Source of the DNA: Palsa-744 sp963734815 | Lineage (GTDB): Bacteria; Actinomycetota; Thermoleophilia; Solirubrobacterales; Solirubrobacteraceae | Reading direction: 5' to 3' | NCBI GenBank assembly: GCA_963734815.1 | Contig: CAVTIH010000002.1 | Location: forward strand, 868,001-932,000 | Length of the DNA: 64,000 nt | Shown here: positions 33,510-41,680 of the stretch, in pieces | Position numbering within the stretch: position 1 is the first letter of the stretch | Layout: every line of letters starts with the position of its first letter | Translations under genes and position numbers: made by a program | Notes under the pieces: model-generated | The model's input: only the letters and a program-made list of their open reading frames with translations | The model's database searches: none | What the model was told of the DNA's origin: nothing

Positions 33510-34931
33510 CTACCCCACCCGTTCCAGCCGCACCGGATGTCCGCGCACGCGGCGCTCGCGCAGCGCCTCGATCACGCGGTCGGCCTCGGAGGCCGGCACC
33601 GAGAGGAAGGAGAAGCGGTCGAGCACCAGCACGTCGCGCACCGCCTCGCCGTCGAGGCCCGTCGCGGAGGTGACCGCGCCGACGATGTCCGCCACCTGCA
33701 CCCCACCGGCGCGGCCGCCCGCCAGCAGCAGCTTCGTGTGGGGCTCGCTGCCGTCGCGCGTGATGTGCGGCTTGGAGTGGCGGCGCGGGCGCTCCTTCAC
33801 CGGGGTGGGCGGCGCCTTCGCGTCCGGCTCCCACGGGGTGATCGAGGTGCCGATGTGCTTCTCGATCGCCTCCAGCTCGCGCATCTGGCGGGACTCGACG
33901 AACGTGATCGCCCGACCCGAGCGCCCCACTCTGCCGGTGCGTCCGATGCGGTGCACGTAGGTGTCGGGGGAGGTGGGCACGTCGTAGTTGATCACGTGCG
34001 TGACGGTCGAGATATCGAGGCCCCGCGCCGCCACGTCGGTCGCCACGAGAATCGGCACCCTGCCGCCCTTGAACGCCAGCATCACCCCGTCGCGCGAGCC
34101 CTGCGTCATGTCGCCGTGCAGCGCCCTGACGTTCATGCCACCGTCGCGCAGCGTGCGGTACAGCTGGTCGCAGCGCACCTTCGTGCGCACAAACACGATC
34201 GCCTGGTCGGGCCGCTCCGCCTTCAGCACCTCCACCAGCTTCTCCGGCTTCTGCTTGGCGTCCACCGGCAGCTGGAACTGCGCCACCGTGTCGATCGTCA
34301 GTGTCGCCGCCTCCACCTTCACCAGCACCGGGTCGTACAGATACCCGTCGGCCAGTTTGCGGATCGGCGGGGGCATGGTCGCCGAGAACAGCGCCGTCTG
34401 GCGGCCGCTCGGGGTCATCGAGAGGATTCTCTCCACGTCCTCGAGGAAGCCGAGGTCGAGCATCTCGTCGGCCTCGTCGAGCACCACGAAGCGGCAGTCG
34501 TGCAGCACCAGCGAGTGCCGGGAGATCAGGTCGAGCACCCGACCCACGGTCCCCACCACGACGTGCCCGCCGCCGCGCAGCTGCGCCTGCTGGGTGCGGA
34601 TCGGGGCACCGCCGAACACCGCCACCACGTCGACCCCGGCGTGGGCGCCATACGCGCGCAGCGCCTGCGTCACCTGGATGCACAGCTCGCGCGTGGGGGT
34701 CATCACCAGCGCCTGCACCTCACCGAGCTCCGGATCGACGTACTCCATGATCGGCAGCCCAAACGCCGCCGTCTTGCCGGTGCCGGTCTGCGCCTGGCCG
34801 ATCACGTCGCGCCCCTCCAGCAGCGAGGGGATCGCCTGCTCCTGGATCGGGCTGGGCGACTCGTAACCGACCGCGCGCAACGCCCCGAGCGTGCGCTCGG
34901 TGAGCCCGAGCTCTGCGAATGACTTGGCCAT
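33510..34931 (-). CDS. DEAD-box RNA helicase with C-terminal RNA-binding domain
   Basis: A 473-residue helicase: Q motif around residues 5-30, AQTGTGKT at 47-54, PTREL near 80, DEAD at 152-155, SAT near 180, then the second RecA domain with ARGLD and HRIGRTGR. The C-terminus (about residues 400-473) looks like a DbpA-type RNA-binding domain (GDIVGAVT-like strand, then VLVLDRFSFLSVPASEADRV). It belongs to the CsdA/DbpA group, which remodels ribosomal and cold-stress RNAs. A standalone gene. Confidence 0.92.
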   Translation of the reverse strand: MAKSFAELGLTERTLGALRAVGYESPSPIQEQAIPSLLEGRDVIGQAQTGTGKTAAFGLPIMEYVDPELGEVQALVMTPTRELCIQVTQALRAYGAHAGVDVVAVFGGAPIRTQQAQLRGGGHVVVGTVGRVLDLISRHSLVLHDCRFVVLDEADEMLDLGFLEDVERILSMTPSGRQTALFSATMPPPIRKLADGYLYDPVLVKVEAATLTIDTVAQFQLPVDAKQKPEKLVEVLKAERPDQAIVFVRTKVRCDQLYRTLRDGGMNVRALHGDMTQGSRDGVMLAFKGGRVPILVATDVAARGLDISTVTHVINYDVPTSPDTYVHRIGRTGRVGRSGRAITFVESRQMRELEAIEKHIGTSITPWEPDAKAPPTPVKERPRRHSKPHITRDGSEPHTKLLLAGGRAGGVQVADIVGAVTSATGLDGEAVRDVLVLDRFSFLSVPASEADRVIEALRERRVRGHPVRLERVG

Positions 34932-35006
34932 GACGCTGGGGAGCTTACGGGTTGCGGGCCGTTGGGCGCGGATGCCGGCGCCGCGGGGCCGCCCGGGAGC
35001 GCGATC

Positions 35007-36023
35007 TCACGCCGTGGGGTCGAGCAGCAGCTTGCCCGTGGTGCGCCGCTCGCGCAGGTCGATATGCGCCTGCGGCGCCTGGTCCAGGGGGTAGGTGTGT
35101 CCAACCACGACCTCCAGCCGGGGGTGGGCCGACCCCGGGCGAACGGCAGCCGGACCGGCGGGACCCGGGCCGGGGGCGTTCGCCGCCACGCGCGCAAACA
35201 GGTCCTCCAGCGCCCGCTCGAACATGCCGGGGCGCTCCAGGCAGTGGAAGATGTAGAAGCCCACCACAGCGCGCGAATGGCGCAGCAGCGAGCCGCTGCG
35301 CACCTCGTTGGGCTCCTGCGAGGCGATCCCGCACACCACCAGCCGCCCGAACGGCGCCAGCGCCGCGTAGGAGGCGTCGAACACCGCCCCTCCCGCCATC
35401 TCGAACACCACATCCACCGGCCTGCCCCCGTTGGCCTCCAGCAGCCGCTCGGCGAGTCCCTCGGGGGCCGGGTCGATCGCCGCATCTGCCCCCAGTCGCA
35501 GCGCCAGCTCGCGCTTCTGCTCGCTCGACGCGGTCGCAATCACGCGGGCAGCGCCGAGCGGGTGGCCGAGCTGCACCGCCAGCGAGCCCACGCCGCCCGC
35601 GGCCGCGTGCACCACGACGGTCTCGCCCGTCCCCTCCGCCACGTGCGCCGCGGTGCGATACAGATGCCACGCCGTGGTGCCCTGCACCAGCAGCGCCAGC
35701 GCGGTGCCGTCGTCGACGCCCTCGGGGATCGCCCACACGTGCGCGGCGGGCGCCACCGCGTACTCGGCGTAGCCGCCGCTGCCGGTCAGCGCCACCACGC
35801 GCTCGCCGGTGTCCTCGCGCACGCCCGCCACCTCTGCGCCCGGCACCAGCGGCAGCGTGGCCTTGCGCACGTAGGAGTTGGTGCGCGTGTGCGTATCCGC
35901 GAAGTTGATCCCCGCGCGCGTGACGCGGATCAGCACCTCCCCCGGGGCGGGCTCGGGCCGCGGCAGGTCAACAGGCTCGAGCACCTCCGGGCCGCCGAAC
36001 TCGCTGATCTGGATCGCGCGCAT
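35007..36023 (-). CDS. Zinc-less NADPH:quinone oxidoreductase (MDR family)
   Basis: A 338-residue medium-chain reductase: MRAIQISEFGGPEVL start, GINFADTHTR substrate-loop region, VPGAEVAGVR, and the cofactor site VVVHAAAGGVGSLAVQL (AAGGVG) followed by SSEQKRELALRLGAD. No catalytic zinc ligands are present. ATG 36023 aligns with the family start; ATG 36044 is possible. It should reduce quinones or enones with NADPH. Monocistronic. Confidence 0.9.
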   Translation of the reverse strand: MRAIQISEFGGPEVLEPVDLPRPEPAPGEVLIRVTRAGINFADTHTRTNSYVRKATLPLVPGAEVAGVREDTGERVVALTGSGGYAEYAVAPAAHVWAIPEGVDDGTALALLVQGTTAWHLYRTAAHVAEGTGETVVVHAAAGGVGSLAVQLGHPLGAARVIATASSEQKRELALRLGADAAIDPAPEGLAERLLEANGGRPVDVVFEMAGGAVFDASYAALAPFGRLVVCGIASQEPNEVRSGSLLRHSRAVVGFYIFHCLERPGMFERALEDLFARVAANAPGPGPAGPAAVRPGSAHPRLEVVVGHTYPLDQAPQAHIDLRERRTTGKLLLDPTA

Positions 36024-36141
36024 CGGCCGGGAGGGTAACGGCATCGGCGGGTCGGCCCCAAGGCCCGGGGCTTTGAGCAGATCCTCGGGATCACATCCGA
36101 GGCAACCCGCCCGCCCTACGGCGCCACTACACCACAACCGC

Positions 36142-36157
36142 GTAGCACTATTGCTAC
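36142..36157. promoter_or_regulatory. Operator palindrome upstream of phd-vapC
   Basis: Inverted repeat GTAGCA-ctat-TGCTAC, 9 bases before the antitoxin ATG. Placement over the likely transcription start fits autorepression by the Phd-type antitoxin. Confidence 0.6.
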
Positions 36158-36166
36158 CTTGTGGTG

Positions 36167-36412
36167 ATGGCGACTATTCAACAGAAGGAGCTGCGCAACC
36201 ACGTCGGTGAGATCTTGCGACGTGCCGAAGCCGGGGAGCAGTTCACGATCACCGTCTCTGGACGCCCGGTCGCCCAGCTGGGCCCAATCCGCTCCCGCCA
36301 ATGGGTGCCGGCCGCCCAACTGGCCGAGCTGTGGAGCGCACCCCCCGACCCGACGCTCGACAGCGACCTCCAGGCACTCGGTGGAGAGCTGACAGACCCC
36401 TGGGCCGCATAG
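36167..36412 (+). CDS. Phd/YefM-family antitoxin
   Basis: An 81-residue antitoxin: MATIQQKELRNHVGEILRRA and EQFTITVSGRPVAQLGPI, the Phd/YefM fold (ELRNHxGEIL...G..xTVxGRPVA), then an acidic C-terminus ending LTDPWAA that would bind the toxin. ATG 36167 is preferred over GTG 36161. It ends three bases before the VapC start. A decayed copy of its first codons lies at 38214. Confidence 0.87.
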   Translation: MATIQQKELRNHVGEILRRAEAGEQFTITVSGRPVAQLGPIRSRQWVPAAQLAELWSAPPDPTLDSDLQALGGELTDPWAA

Positions 36413-36415
36413 CCA

Positions 36416-36793
36416 GTGCCCGTTCTGTTGGACACCTCGGTGCTGATCGCCGCCGTGAAAGGCCCCCACGAGGACGCAGCGATCAGCGTCGTCTCCCTGA
36501 CCGAGCTGCACTGCGGGGTGCTGATCGCCCGCGACCAGGCAACACGCGCTCTGCGGGTACGACGCCTCGGCGCCATCGAGGATCACTTCGACGCTCTGCC
36601 CTTCGACGCCGCCGCGGCACGCGAGTGCGGACGTCTGCACGCGCTCGTCTCACAACGCGGCGGTCAGCCACGGCGACGAGCACTGGACCTTGCGATCGCA
36701 GCCACCGCCAACGTTCACGGCGTGCCGCTGCTCACCTACAACGCCAAGGATTTCCAGATCATCGCCGACGAGATCGACATCCGCACGCCATAG
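36416..36793 (+). CDS. vapC: VapC toxin (PIN domain)
   Basis: A 125-residue PIN RNase: MPVLLDTSVLIAAVKG (first Asp), SVVSLTELHCGVL (Glu), RRRALDLAIAATANVHG (Asp) and PLLTYNAKDFQII, where the usual final TxDxDF is NAKDF. GTG start immediately after the Phd stop. It is paired with the Phd-type antitoxin; Phd-VapC combinations are common in actinobacteria. Confidence 0.88.
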   Translation: MPVLLDTSVLIAAVKGPHEDAAISVVSLTELHCGVLIARDQATRALRVRRLGAIEDHFDALPFDAAAARECGRLHALVSQRGGQPRRRALDLAIAATANVHGVPLLTYNAKDFQIIADEIDIRTP

Positions 36794-36836
36794 CGGCTCC
36801 CCATCTGTCGATCAGCCGAGGCTCTTTACGATCAAC

Positions 36837-36879
36837 CCGGATTGGTAGGCCGTGCTATTCCGGATTGGTAGGCTACACT
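36837..36879 (+). promoter_or_regulatory. Direct-repeat promoter region of the DUF4143 gene
   Basis: Two copies of CCGGATTGGTAGGC at 36837-36850 and 36860-36873, 23 bp apart, followed directly by TACACT (36874-36879), a plausible -10 box. A third weaker match (TCCGATATGG) follows. These are probable binding sites for a regulator of the ATPase gene, possibly the protein itself; inference. Confidence 0.6.
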
Positions 36880-36941
36880 AGTCCGATATGGTCGAAGATC
36901 TGGGTAGCCGGACCCCACGGGGCTGACGGGTTGATCCTTCC

Positions 36942-38186
36942 GTGGAGCTGATCCCCAGGGGCATAGAGGCGGAGCTGCGCGACATTCTCAGCGTGAGCCG
37001 CGCCGCGGCGATCATCGGTCCGCGGCAGGCGGGTAAGAGCACGCTCGCCAAGCAGCTGCAGGCAGCGGGCGTGGTCCCGAACTACTTCACCCTCGACGAC
37101 GAGGGGCTGCGCGCGGCAGCACGCACGGATCCGGACGGGTTCGCCCTGTCGCTCACGCGTCCAGCGGTGATCGACGAGGTCCAAAGGGCACCCGAGCTGG
37201 TGCTCGCGATCAAGCAGATCCTCGATCGCGACCAGACACCCGGCCAGTTCCTGCTCACGGGCTCTGCTGACCTCCTCACGGCCGGGGTCATCGCCGACGC
37301 GCTCCCCGGCCGGGTCGAGTACGTCAACCTGTGGCCCCTGTCGGCAGCCGAGATAGCCGGCCGAGACACCTCTGTCATCGACGCGCTGCTCAACGGAGAA
37401 CCACCGCGCATCAGCGGCTCGCCCAAGGGTCGCGCGGCGAGCGCCGAGCTCGTCCTCGCGGGCGGCTTTCCCGAGGCCCGTGCCCGCGCCCCCCGCCAGC
37501 GCGCGCGCTACTTCCGATCCTATGTGCAGACGGTTCTCGGCCGCGACCTGCCCGAGATCGGGGAGGTGCGGGTCGACTCCTCCAAGCTCGAGCAGCTGCT
37601 GCGACTGCTCGCGGCGCGCACGAGTGCAATGGTGAACTACGCCGCGCTCGGGCGCGAAGTCGAGCTCGACGATAAGACCGTCAAGGCCCATGTGGAGCTG
37701 CTGAGACAGCTGTTCCTGGTGGATCGGCTGCGCCCCTTCTCAATGAACCTCGGGGCGCGGCAGGTCAAGACACCCAAGCTGCTGCTGACCGACACCGGTA
37801 TGGCCGCGGCCCTGCTCGGCGTCGACGAATCCCGCTACTGCGCGCCCGACCAGGGCGCGATCGCTGGGATGCTGTTCGAGACGTTCGTGGTGATGGAGCT
37901 CGTCAAGCAGGCGACTTGGGGCAGGACCCCGGTGGAGCTGTTCTTCTACCGCGACACCGACAAGCGCGAGGTCGATCTCGTGATCGAGTCCCCATCCGGC
38001 GAGGTCGTCGGAATCGAGGCCAAGTCCGCGGCGACCGCGCGTGTCTCCGACGCACGTGGCCTGCATCTGCTGCGCGACAAGCTCGGCCCACGCTTCAAGA
38101 CCGGCATCGTCATCTACTCAGGAGAGCACACTCTGCCCCTCGGCGATCGCACCTGGGCAGTGCCCGTCTCGGGCCTGTGGGCGTGA
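36942..38186 (+). CDS. P-loop ATPase with DUF4143 domain
   Basis: A 414-residue protein: Walker A in AAIIGPRQAGKSTLAKQL (about residues 22-39), Walker B-like AVIDEVQRAPEL, sensor LLTGSADLL, and the C-terminal DUF4143 nuclease-like domain with FFYRDTDKREVDLVIE and VVGIEAKSA (PD-(D/E)XK-like D...ExK). This AAA-14/DUF4143 family is scattered among defence and TA islands, and its function is unresolved. Start GTG 36942. Its promoter has paired direct repeats. Confidence 0.88.
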   Translation: MELIPRGIEAELRDILSVSRAAAIIGPRQAGKSTLAKQLQAAGVVPNYFTLDDEGLRAAARTDPDGFALSLTRPAVIDEVQRAPELVLAIKQILDRDQTPGQFLLTGSADLLTAGVIADALPGRVEYVNLWPLSAAEIAGRDTSVIDALLNGEPPRISGSPKGRAASAELVLAGGFPEARARAPRQRARYFRSYVQTVLGRDLPEIGEVRVDSSKLEQLLRLLAARTSAMVNYAALGREVELDDKTVKAHVELLRQLFLVDRLRPFSMNLGARQVKTPKLLLTDTGMAAALLGVDESRYCAPDQGAIAGMLFETFVVMELVKQATWGRTPVELFFYRDTDKREVDLVIESPSGEVVGIEAKSAATARVSDARGLHLLRDKLGPRFKTGIVIYSGEHTLPLGDRTWAVPVSGLWA

Positions 38187-38213
38187 GACTCAACCCCGCT
38201 TGGGTCTGTGGTG

Positions 38214-38282
38214 ATGGCGACCATCCAACAGAAGAAGCCGCGTATCGCCGCACCAAAAGGTGCTATAAACCTACACCTTTAG
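38214..38282 (+). pseudogene. Decayed copy of a Phd antitoxin start
   Basis: A 22-codon frame MATIQQKKPRIAAPKG... whose first 21 bases closely copy the start of the Phd gene at 36167, including the GTGGTG before the ATG. After MATIQQK the frame diverges and ends in TAG at 38282. It is a relic of a duplicated phd gene, or the 5' end left when the downstream ATPase was acquired. Confidence 0.6.
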
Positions 38283-38300
38283 GTGCTAGGCTATAGCACT
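38256..38300 (+). promoter_or_regulatory. Inverted-repeat promoter region of the AAA ATPase gene
   Basis: AAAGGTG (38256-38262) pairs with CACCTTT (38274-38280), and GTGCTA (38283-38288) pairs with TAGCAC (38295-38300) right before the ATG. AT-rich strings such as GCTATAAACCTA and GGCTATAGC look like -10 material. Likely operator and start of a leaderless transcript. Confidence 0.45.
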
Positions 38301-39434
38301 ATGGGTAGTCCTTTCATCTATGAGGAGCCGCTCGAACCGCCCGATCTGCTCGCCGACCGCACCGCCGAGCTGGCGCTGTTGCGGGACCGGGCGGCCGAGA
38401 CCCGCAACAGCCGATTGGAGGGCCCGAGACGGTACGGCAAGACGTCGCTCTTGAAGGCCGCACTCGACGCCGCGGACAAGGACGGGTTCGTCCCGATCTA
38501 TGTGAATTTTCTCGGCGTGCTGACCGCGGCGGACGTGGCCGAGCGCATCGAGCGCGCCTATCGAGAGCAGCTCGACGGGCCGCTGAAGCAGTGGTTCGCC
38601 GGAGTCGTTTCGACACTCCGTCCACACCTCAAGGCAGCCCCGGGTGGCGTGGGCCTCGAAATCTCACCGACGACCCAGACGCCCGCGCTGCTTGACCGGC
38701 TGAGCTTGCCGAGACGCCTGCAGGAACGCCACGGACGTCAGTGCGCAATCGCCTTCGACGAGTTCCAGGACGTGGTGCGAATCAGTGACGCGCTAGCGGG
38801 GACGATGCGCTCGGAGTTGGAGCGACACGGGAACGTCGCCGGCTACATCTTCTCCGGGTCCCACCCAGGGCTGATGCGCGATCTCTTCTCCAACCGACGA
38901 CACGCCTTCTTCGCGCAGGCCAAACCGATCCCGCTCCCGCAGCTGGGGGCCGAAGATCTGGCGCAGTACGTCGGGTCGCGCTTTCAGAGCGGCGGCCGTG
39001 ACGCCGGCGAGGCGCTCGAGTTGCTGCTGAGCACCGCGGACGGCCACCCTCAGCGAGCGATGCTGCTCGCCCACCACCTCTACGAGCAGACTAAGCCCTC
39101 GACGCCCGCCTCAACTGATGAGTGGGTCGGGGCGTACGCCGCGGCGACTCTCGACGCCAACCCGGAGGTCCAGGCAGCCTGGGACTCATGGAGCAACAGC
39201 GAGCGGCGCCTGATGGCTGTCATCGCGAAACGAACCACACCGCTGCAAGGTCGCGTCGCTCAGGAGGAGTTCGGCGTCAGCAAGACCGGCGGCAACCAGG
39301 CGACGATCTCGAACCTCGAGCGCGAGGGGCAGATCGTCTCGGACGAGAGCACGAGGACCGGCTGGCGAGTAATAGACCCCCTGCTCGAGCGATGGCTCGC
39401 AAACGGCCGCAGGTGGCCGACGCTCGACGACTGA
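38301..39434 (+). CDS. AAA ATPase with C-terminal winged-helix-like region
   Basis: A 377-residue ATPase: Walker A variant LEGPRRYGKTSLLKAAL (about residues 35-51), Walker B AIAFDEFQDVVR, sensor FSGSHPGLMRDLF and a lid domain (LGAEDLAQYVGSRF). The C-terminal part (GVSKTGGNQATISNLEREGQ) looks like a winged helix, as in the archaeal-ATPase/STAND-like group related to Orc1/Cdc6. I chose ATG 38301; the GTG at 38283 lies in the inverted repeat. Role unknown; it sits in a TA-rich block. Confidence 0.8.
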   Translation: MGSPFIYEEPLEPPDLLADRTAELALLRDRAAETRNSRLEGPRRYGKTSLLKAALDAADKDGFVPIYVNFLGVLTAADVAERIERAYREQLDGPLKQWFAGVVSTLRPHLKAAPGGVGLEISPTTQTPALLDRLSLPRRLQERHGRQCAIAFDEFQDVVRISDALAGTMRSELERHGNVAGYIFSGSHPGLMRDLFSNRRHAFFAQAKPIPLPQLGAEDLAQYVGSRFQSGGRDAGEALELLLSTADGHPQRAMLLAHHLYEQTKPSTPASTDEWVGAYAAATLDANPEVQAAWDSWSNSERRLMAVIAKRTTPLQGRVAQEEFGVSKTGGNQATISNLEREGQIVSDESTRTGWRVIDPLLERWLANGRRWPTLDD

Positions 39435-39504
39435 GCCGCACGAGCCTCGTCCGGCGGAGGTCAACCCCGTTCTTGAGTAGCAATGTTATTCCGGAGGCCC
39501 CTAC

Positions 39505-39622
39505 GAGCGCTTGAAGTCAACCACACGACGCCGTGACCCAACCGGGATCCTATGTTCACCAGCCACCCCCAAGGGGATGACCATGACAAAGGAGACCGTA
39601 CACCACCTTCTACGGTTGTCAA
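39505..39622 (-). promoter_or_regulatory. Solitary copy (copy 4) of the module promoter element
   Basis: Closely matches the promoter-proximal part of the module leaders: minus-strand TTGACA (39622-39617), 16 bp, TACGGT (39600-39595), the GGGGATGACCATGACAAAG block (39572-39590) and the GAAGTCAACCAC...GACCCAACC...ATCCTATG block (39511-39554). No hairpins, CT tract or TetR gene follow on the minus strand; transcription would run antisense into the ATPase gene. It is either the stub of a lost module or a mobile regulatory repeat. Confidence 0.7.
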
Positions 39623-39729
39623 TACCCCTACGTAAGGCTCTACCACAAAGACCCCAACGCCCGGAGACAGGCTCAGCGGACGCGGTGATCGTTTCGCCGT
39701 TCCCGTCGTGGAGACGCTAAAGTAACGAT

Positions 39730-40461
39730 ATGGACGGTACCATTTCTGCTGCGGCGCTTGCACGGGAACTCGGCACCAGCGTGCCGCGCGTGGTACGCAC
39801 AATCGAGCGGCTGGGGCTCGACACCCGCCAGGACAATGGACGCATGGCCCTCCGTGCCTCAGACGTCGCACGTCTGCGCGAGGAGCTTGGGACCTCTCCC
39901 CCTCGCGTCCCGGGGCTGACGCCCACAGAGGTCGAGGTCTTGGCGGCGCTTGCCCGGGCGCCGCTTGGCCTGACCTCCGCGCGAGCGGTCGCCGAGCGCG
40001 CGGGCGTCTCCCCCACCACAGCGAGTCGCGCGATCAAGTCACTTCATTCGCAAGGGCTCGTGACGATCGCGCGACGCACGCTGCCGGCCGGGCGCGCACG
40101 CACGGTCGACCTGATCCGCATCGACTACGGCTCGCCGCGCTGGCAACGGTTCGCGGGCGCGATCGCCGGCGCGCGGCCTCGTCCGCGTCCCCGCGGGACC
40201 TCCGCCCGGAATGTTCCACCTAGGCTCAGTCACCTGTTCTGGAACACCGACCCCTCGCAGCTCGACACCATTCGGGCCGGCGGCTACATCGCCCGGCGGC
40301 TGCTAACCGTGGGCGACCCCGAGGGCCTTGCGTGGGGCGCCGCGAACATCTCCGCCAAGGATTGGAGGCACGCCGCCCGCACACGAGGCATATCACCTCG
40401 ACGCCGCGCGCTCGCCCTGAACTACGCCGCCGCCCGCAGCCGCGATGGCGCTCCCCGCTGA
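39730..40461 (+). CDS. Helix-turn-helix antitoxin of an AbiE-type pair
   Basis: A 243-residue DNA-binding protein: a first HTH (ISAAALARELGTSVPRVVRT), then a MarR-like winged helix (AERAGVSPTTASRAIKSLHS), and a C-terminal LFWNTDPSQLDTIRAGGYIA region typical of proteins preceding AbiEii-like nucleotidyltransferases. ATG 39730 is preceded by TAAAGT, with no clear ribosome binding site, suggesting a leaderless start. It overlaps the toxin gene by 17 bases. Predicted antitoxin and autorepressor. Confidence 0.78.
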   Translation: MDGTISAAALARELGTSVPRVVRTIERLGLDTRQDNGRMALRASDVARLREELGTSPPRVPGLTPTEVEVLAALARAPLGLTSARAVAERAGVSPTTASRAIKSLHSQGLVTIARRTLPAGRARTVDLIRIDYGSPRWQRFAGAIAGARPRPRPRGTSARNVPPRLSHLFWNTDPSQLDTIRAGGYIARRLLTVGDPEGLAWGAANISAKDWRHAARTRGISPRRRALALNYAAARSRDGAPR

Positions 40462-41104
40462 ACTCACCGACATCCTGCCGGGCGAGACCGCCCGGGCGTG
40501 GGAGCACATCGCCCCCATCCTCCCCCCCAGCTGCCGGCTCGCCGGCGGAACCGCGCTCGCCGTGCACCTGCGTCACCGCCAGAGCCGCGACCTCGACTTC
40601 TTCTACAACGACCCCAGCCTGAACCTTGCCATGCTCGAGCAGCGCCTATCCAGGCTCGGCTCATTCGCCGTAAGCAGTCGCGCGCCCGGAACCCTCAACG
40701 GGATCCTGCAAGGCGCCAAGCTGCAGTTCCTGGGCGCCCACGACCAACTCGACCTCAACGAGCCCGAGCCGCACGCCGGAATCCTCGTATCCAGCCTCGC
40801 GGACATCTTCGCGATGAAGGTCAAGGTCATCGGCGACCGGGGCGAGCTGCGCGACTACTTCGACCTCAAGCGAATCGAGGAAATCACCGGCCGTCGCGTC
40901 GAGGAAGGCATCGGCCTCTATATGGCCCGCTACCACGTGCTGCCCGAGCACCCCAGCATCGAGCACATCATCGAGTCCCTCGGCTATCTCGACGACGTTG
41001 ACGACGACCAGATGCTCCCCGAGAGACACGCCACGATCGCCGCCTACTGGAAACGCCGCCAACCCGAGGTCAGCCGCAACCTGGCTCGCTTCCCAGGCAC
41101 GTAA
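40445..41104 (+). CDS. AbiEii-like nucleotidyltransferase toxin
   Basis: A 219-residue protein of the nucleotidyl transferase AbiEii toxin family: LAGGTALAVHLRHRQSRDLD followed by FF, the polymerase-beta-type GG...DxD motif, then SLADIFAMKVKVIGDRGELR and DYFDLKRI with conserved Lys and Asp. Related type IV toxins add nucleotides to tRNA 3' ends. The overlap with its upstream HTH partner shows coupled expression. Confidence 0.85.
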   Translation: MALPAELTDILPGETARAWEHIAPILPPSCRLAGGTALAVHLRHRQSRDLDFFYNDPSLNLAMLEQRLSRLGSFAVSSRAPGTLNGILQGAKLQFLGAHDQLDLNEPEPHAGILVSSLADIFAMKVKVIGDRGELRDYFDLKRIEEITGRRVEEGIGLYMARYHVLPEHPSIEHIIESLGYLDDVDDDQMLPERHATIAAYWKRRQPEVSRNLARFPGT

Positions 41105-41125
41105 GGAGCGTGACGCCGAACGCAC

Positions 41126-41215
41126 TCACGGAGAGCGACCCGGTCGGTACCCATACGAGTCCGTGTGAAACACAGGCTCCACATTGGGCTCCAAGTACCT
41201 CTTTACGACCGTTTG
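41126..41215 (-). pseudogene. Group II intron reverse-transcriptase relic
   Basis: Minus-strand translation QTVVKRYLEPNVEPVFHTDS and then YGYRPGRS matches the highly conserved core of group II intron maturases (QTVVKxxLEPxxEPxFHxDSYGYRPGxS). It ends in a stop right after YGYRPGRSP. Upstream, the expected DRIA residues are damaged (DR then directly Q). No flanking intron RNA domains were recognised in the 220-base gap. It is a short dead fragment of a retroelement. Confidence 0.7.
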
Positions 41216-41325
41216 CGGTCGCGGATAGGGTCGCGGTTTGCAGGTGGTTCGCGATCTCCCCCTGCAGGGCGACCACGGAGGCCTACCTCCATCTCCTGTA
41301 CAGCAACGCATCAAAGAGCACACCA

Positions 41326-41680
41326 CTACTTCTTCTTCTTCCTCTTGGTGTGCTTCTTCTTGCGCTCATGGCGCACCGCTTTGGGGCAGCCCGTGACCGT
41401 GATCTTGGTGCTCTGGTGGATGGTGGCGCCGTTCTGCGCGACGAATTCGGTGGGCATCGTGAGTTTCTGCTTGCAGGGGTTGCCGAGCGCGGCGAGCGCG
41501 GAGTCCGGGCCCTCGGGGAGCGTCAGTTCGAAGCTCGTGACGGGCTGGTCGGGAACTGTCTTGAAGGTGCTTGAGGTGACGCCCTGTTTGCTGATGTAGG
41601 TGGTGCCGACCAGGTCGATCGTGAACCCGTACCCTTGGAGCACCACGATCAGGCTGGGGAACGCTTCGCCGCCGCGAGTA
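41326..41680 (-). pseudogene. C-terminal remnant of a surface protein (module 3)
   Basis: About 118 residues: GGEAFPSLIVVLQGYGFTID..., TSSTFKTVPDQPVTSFELTL, MPTEFVAQNGATIHQSTKIT and a KKKHTKRKKKK tail. This is the same as the last domain of the proteins at 4511 and 22328. Everything upstream (about 900 residues and the propeller gene) is gone; at about 41668-41680 it joins, out of frame, the middle of a TetR gene. The tail and stop are intact. Confidence 0.85.

Noticed and set aside
33337..34683. A 448-codon minus-strand frame in the DEAD-helicase region
   Set aside because: Same strand but different frame from the helicase; Gly/Arg/Ala-rich nonsense.
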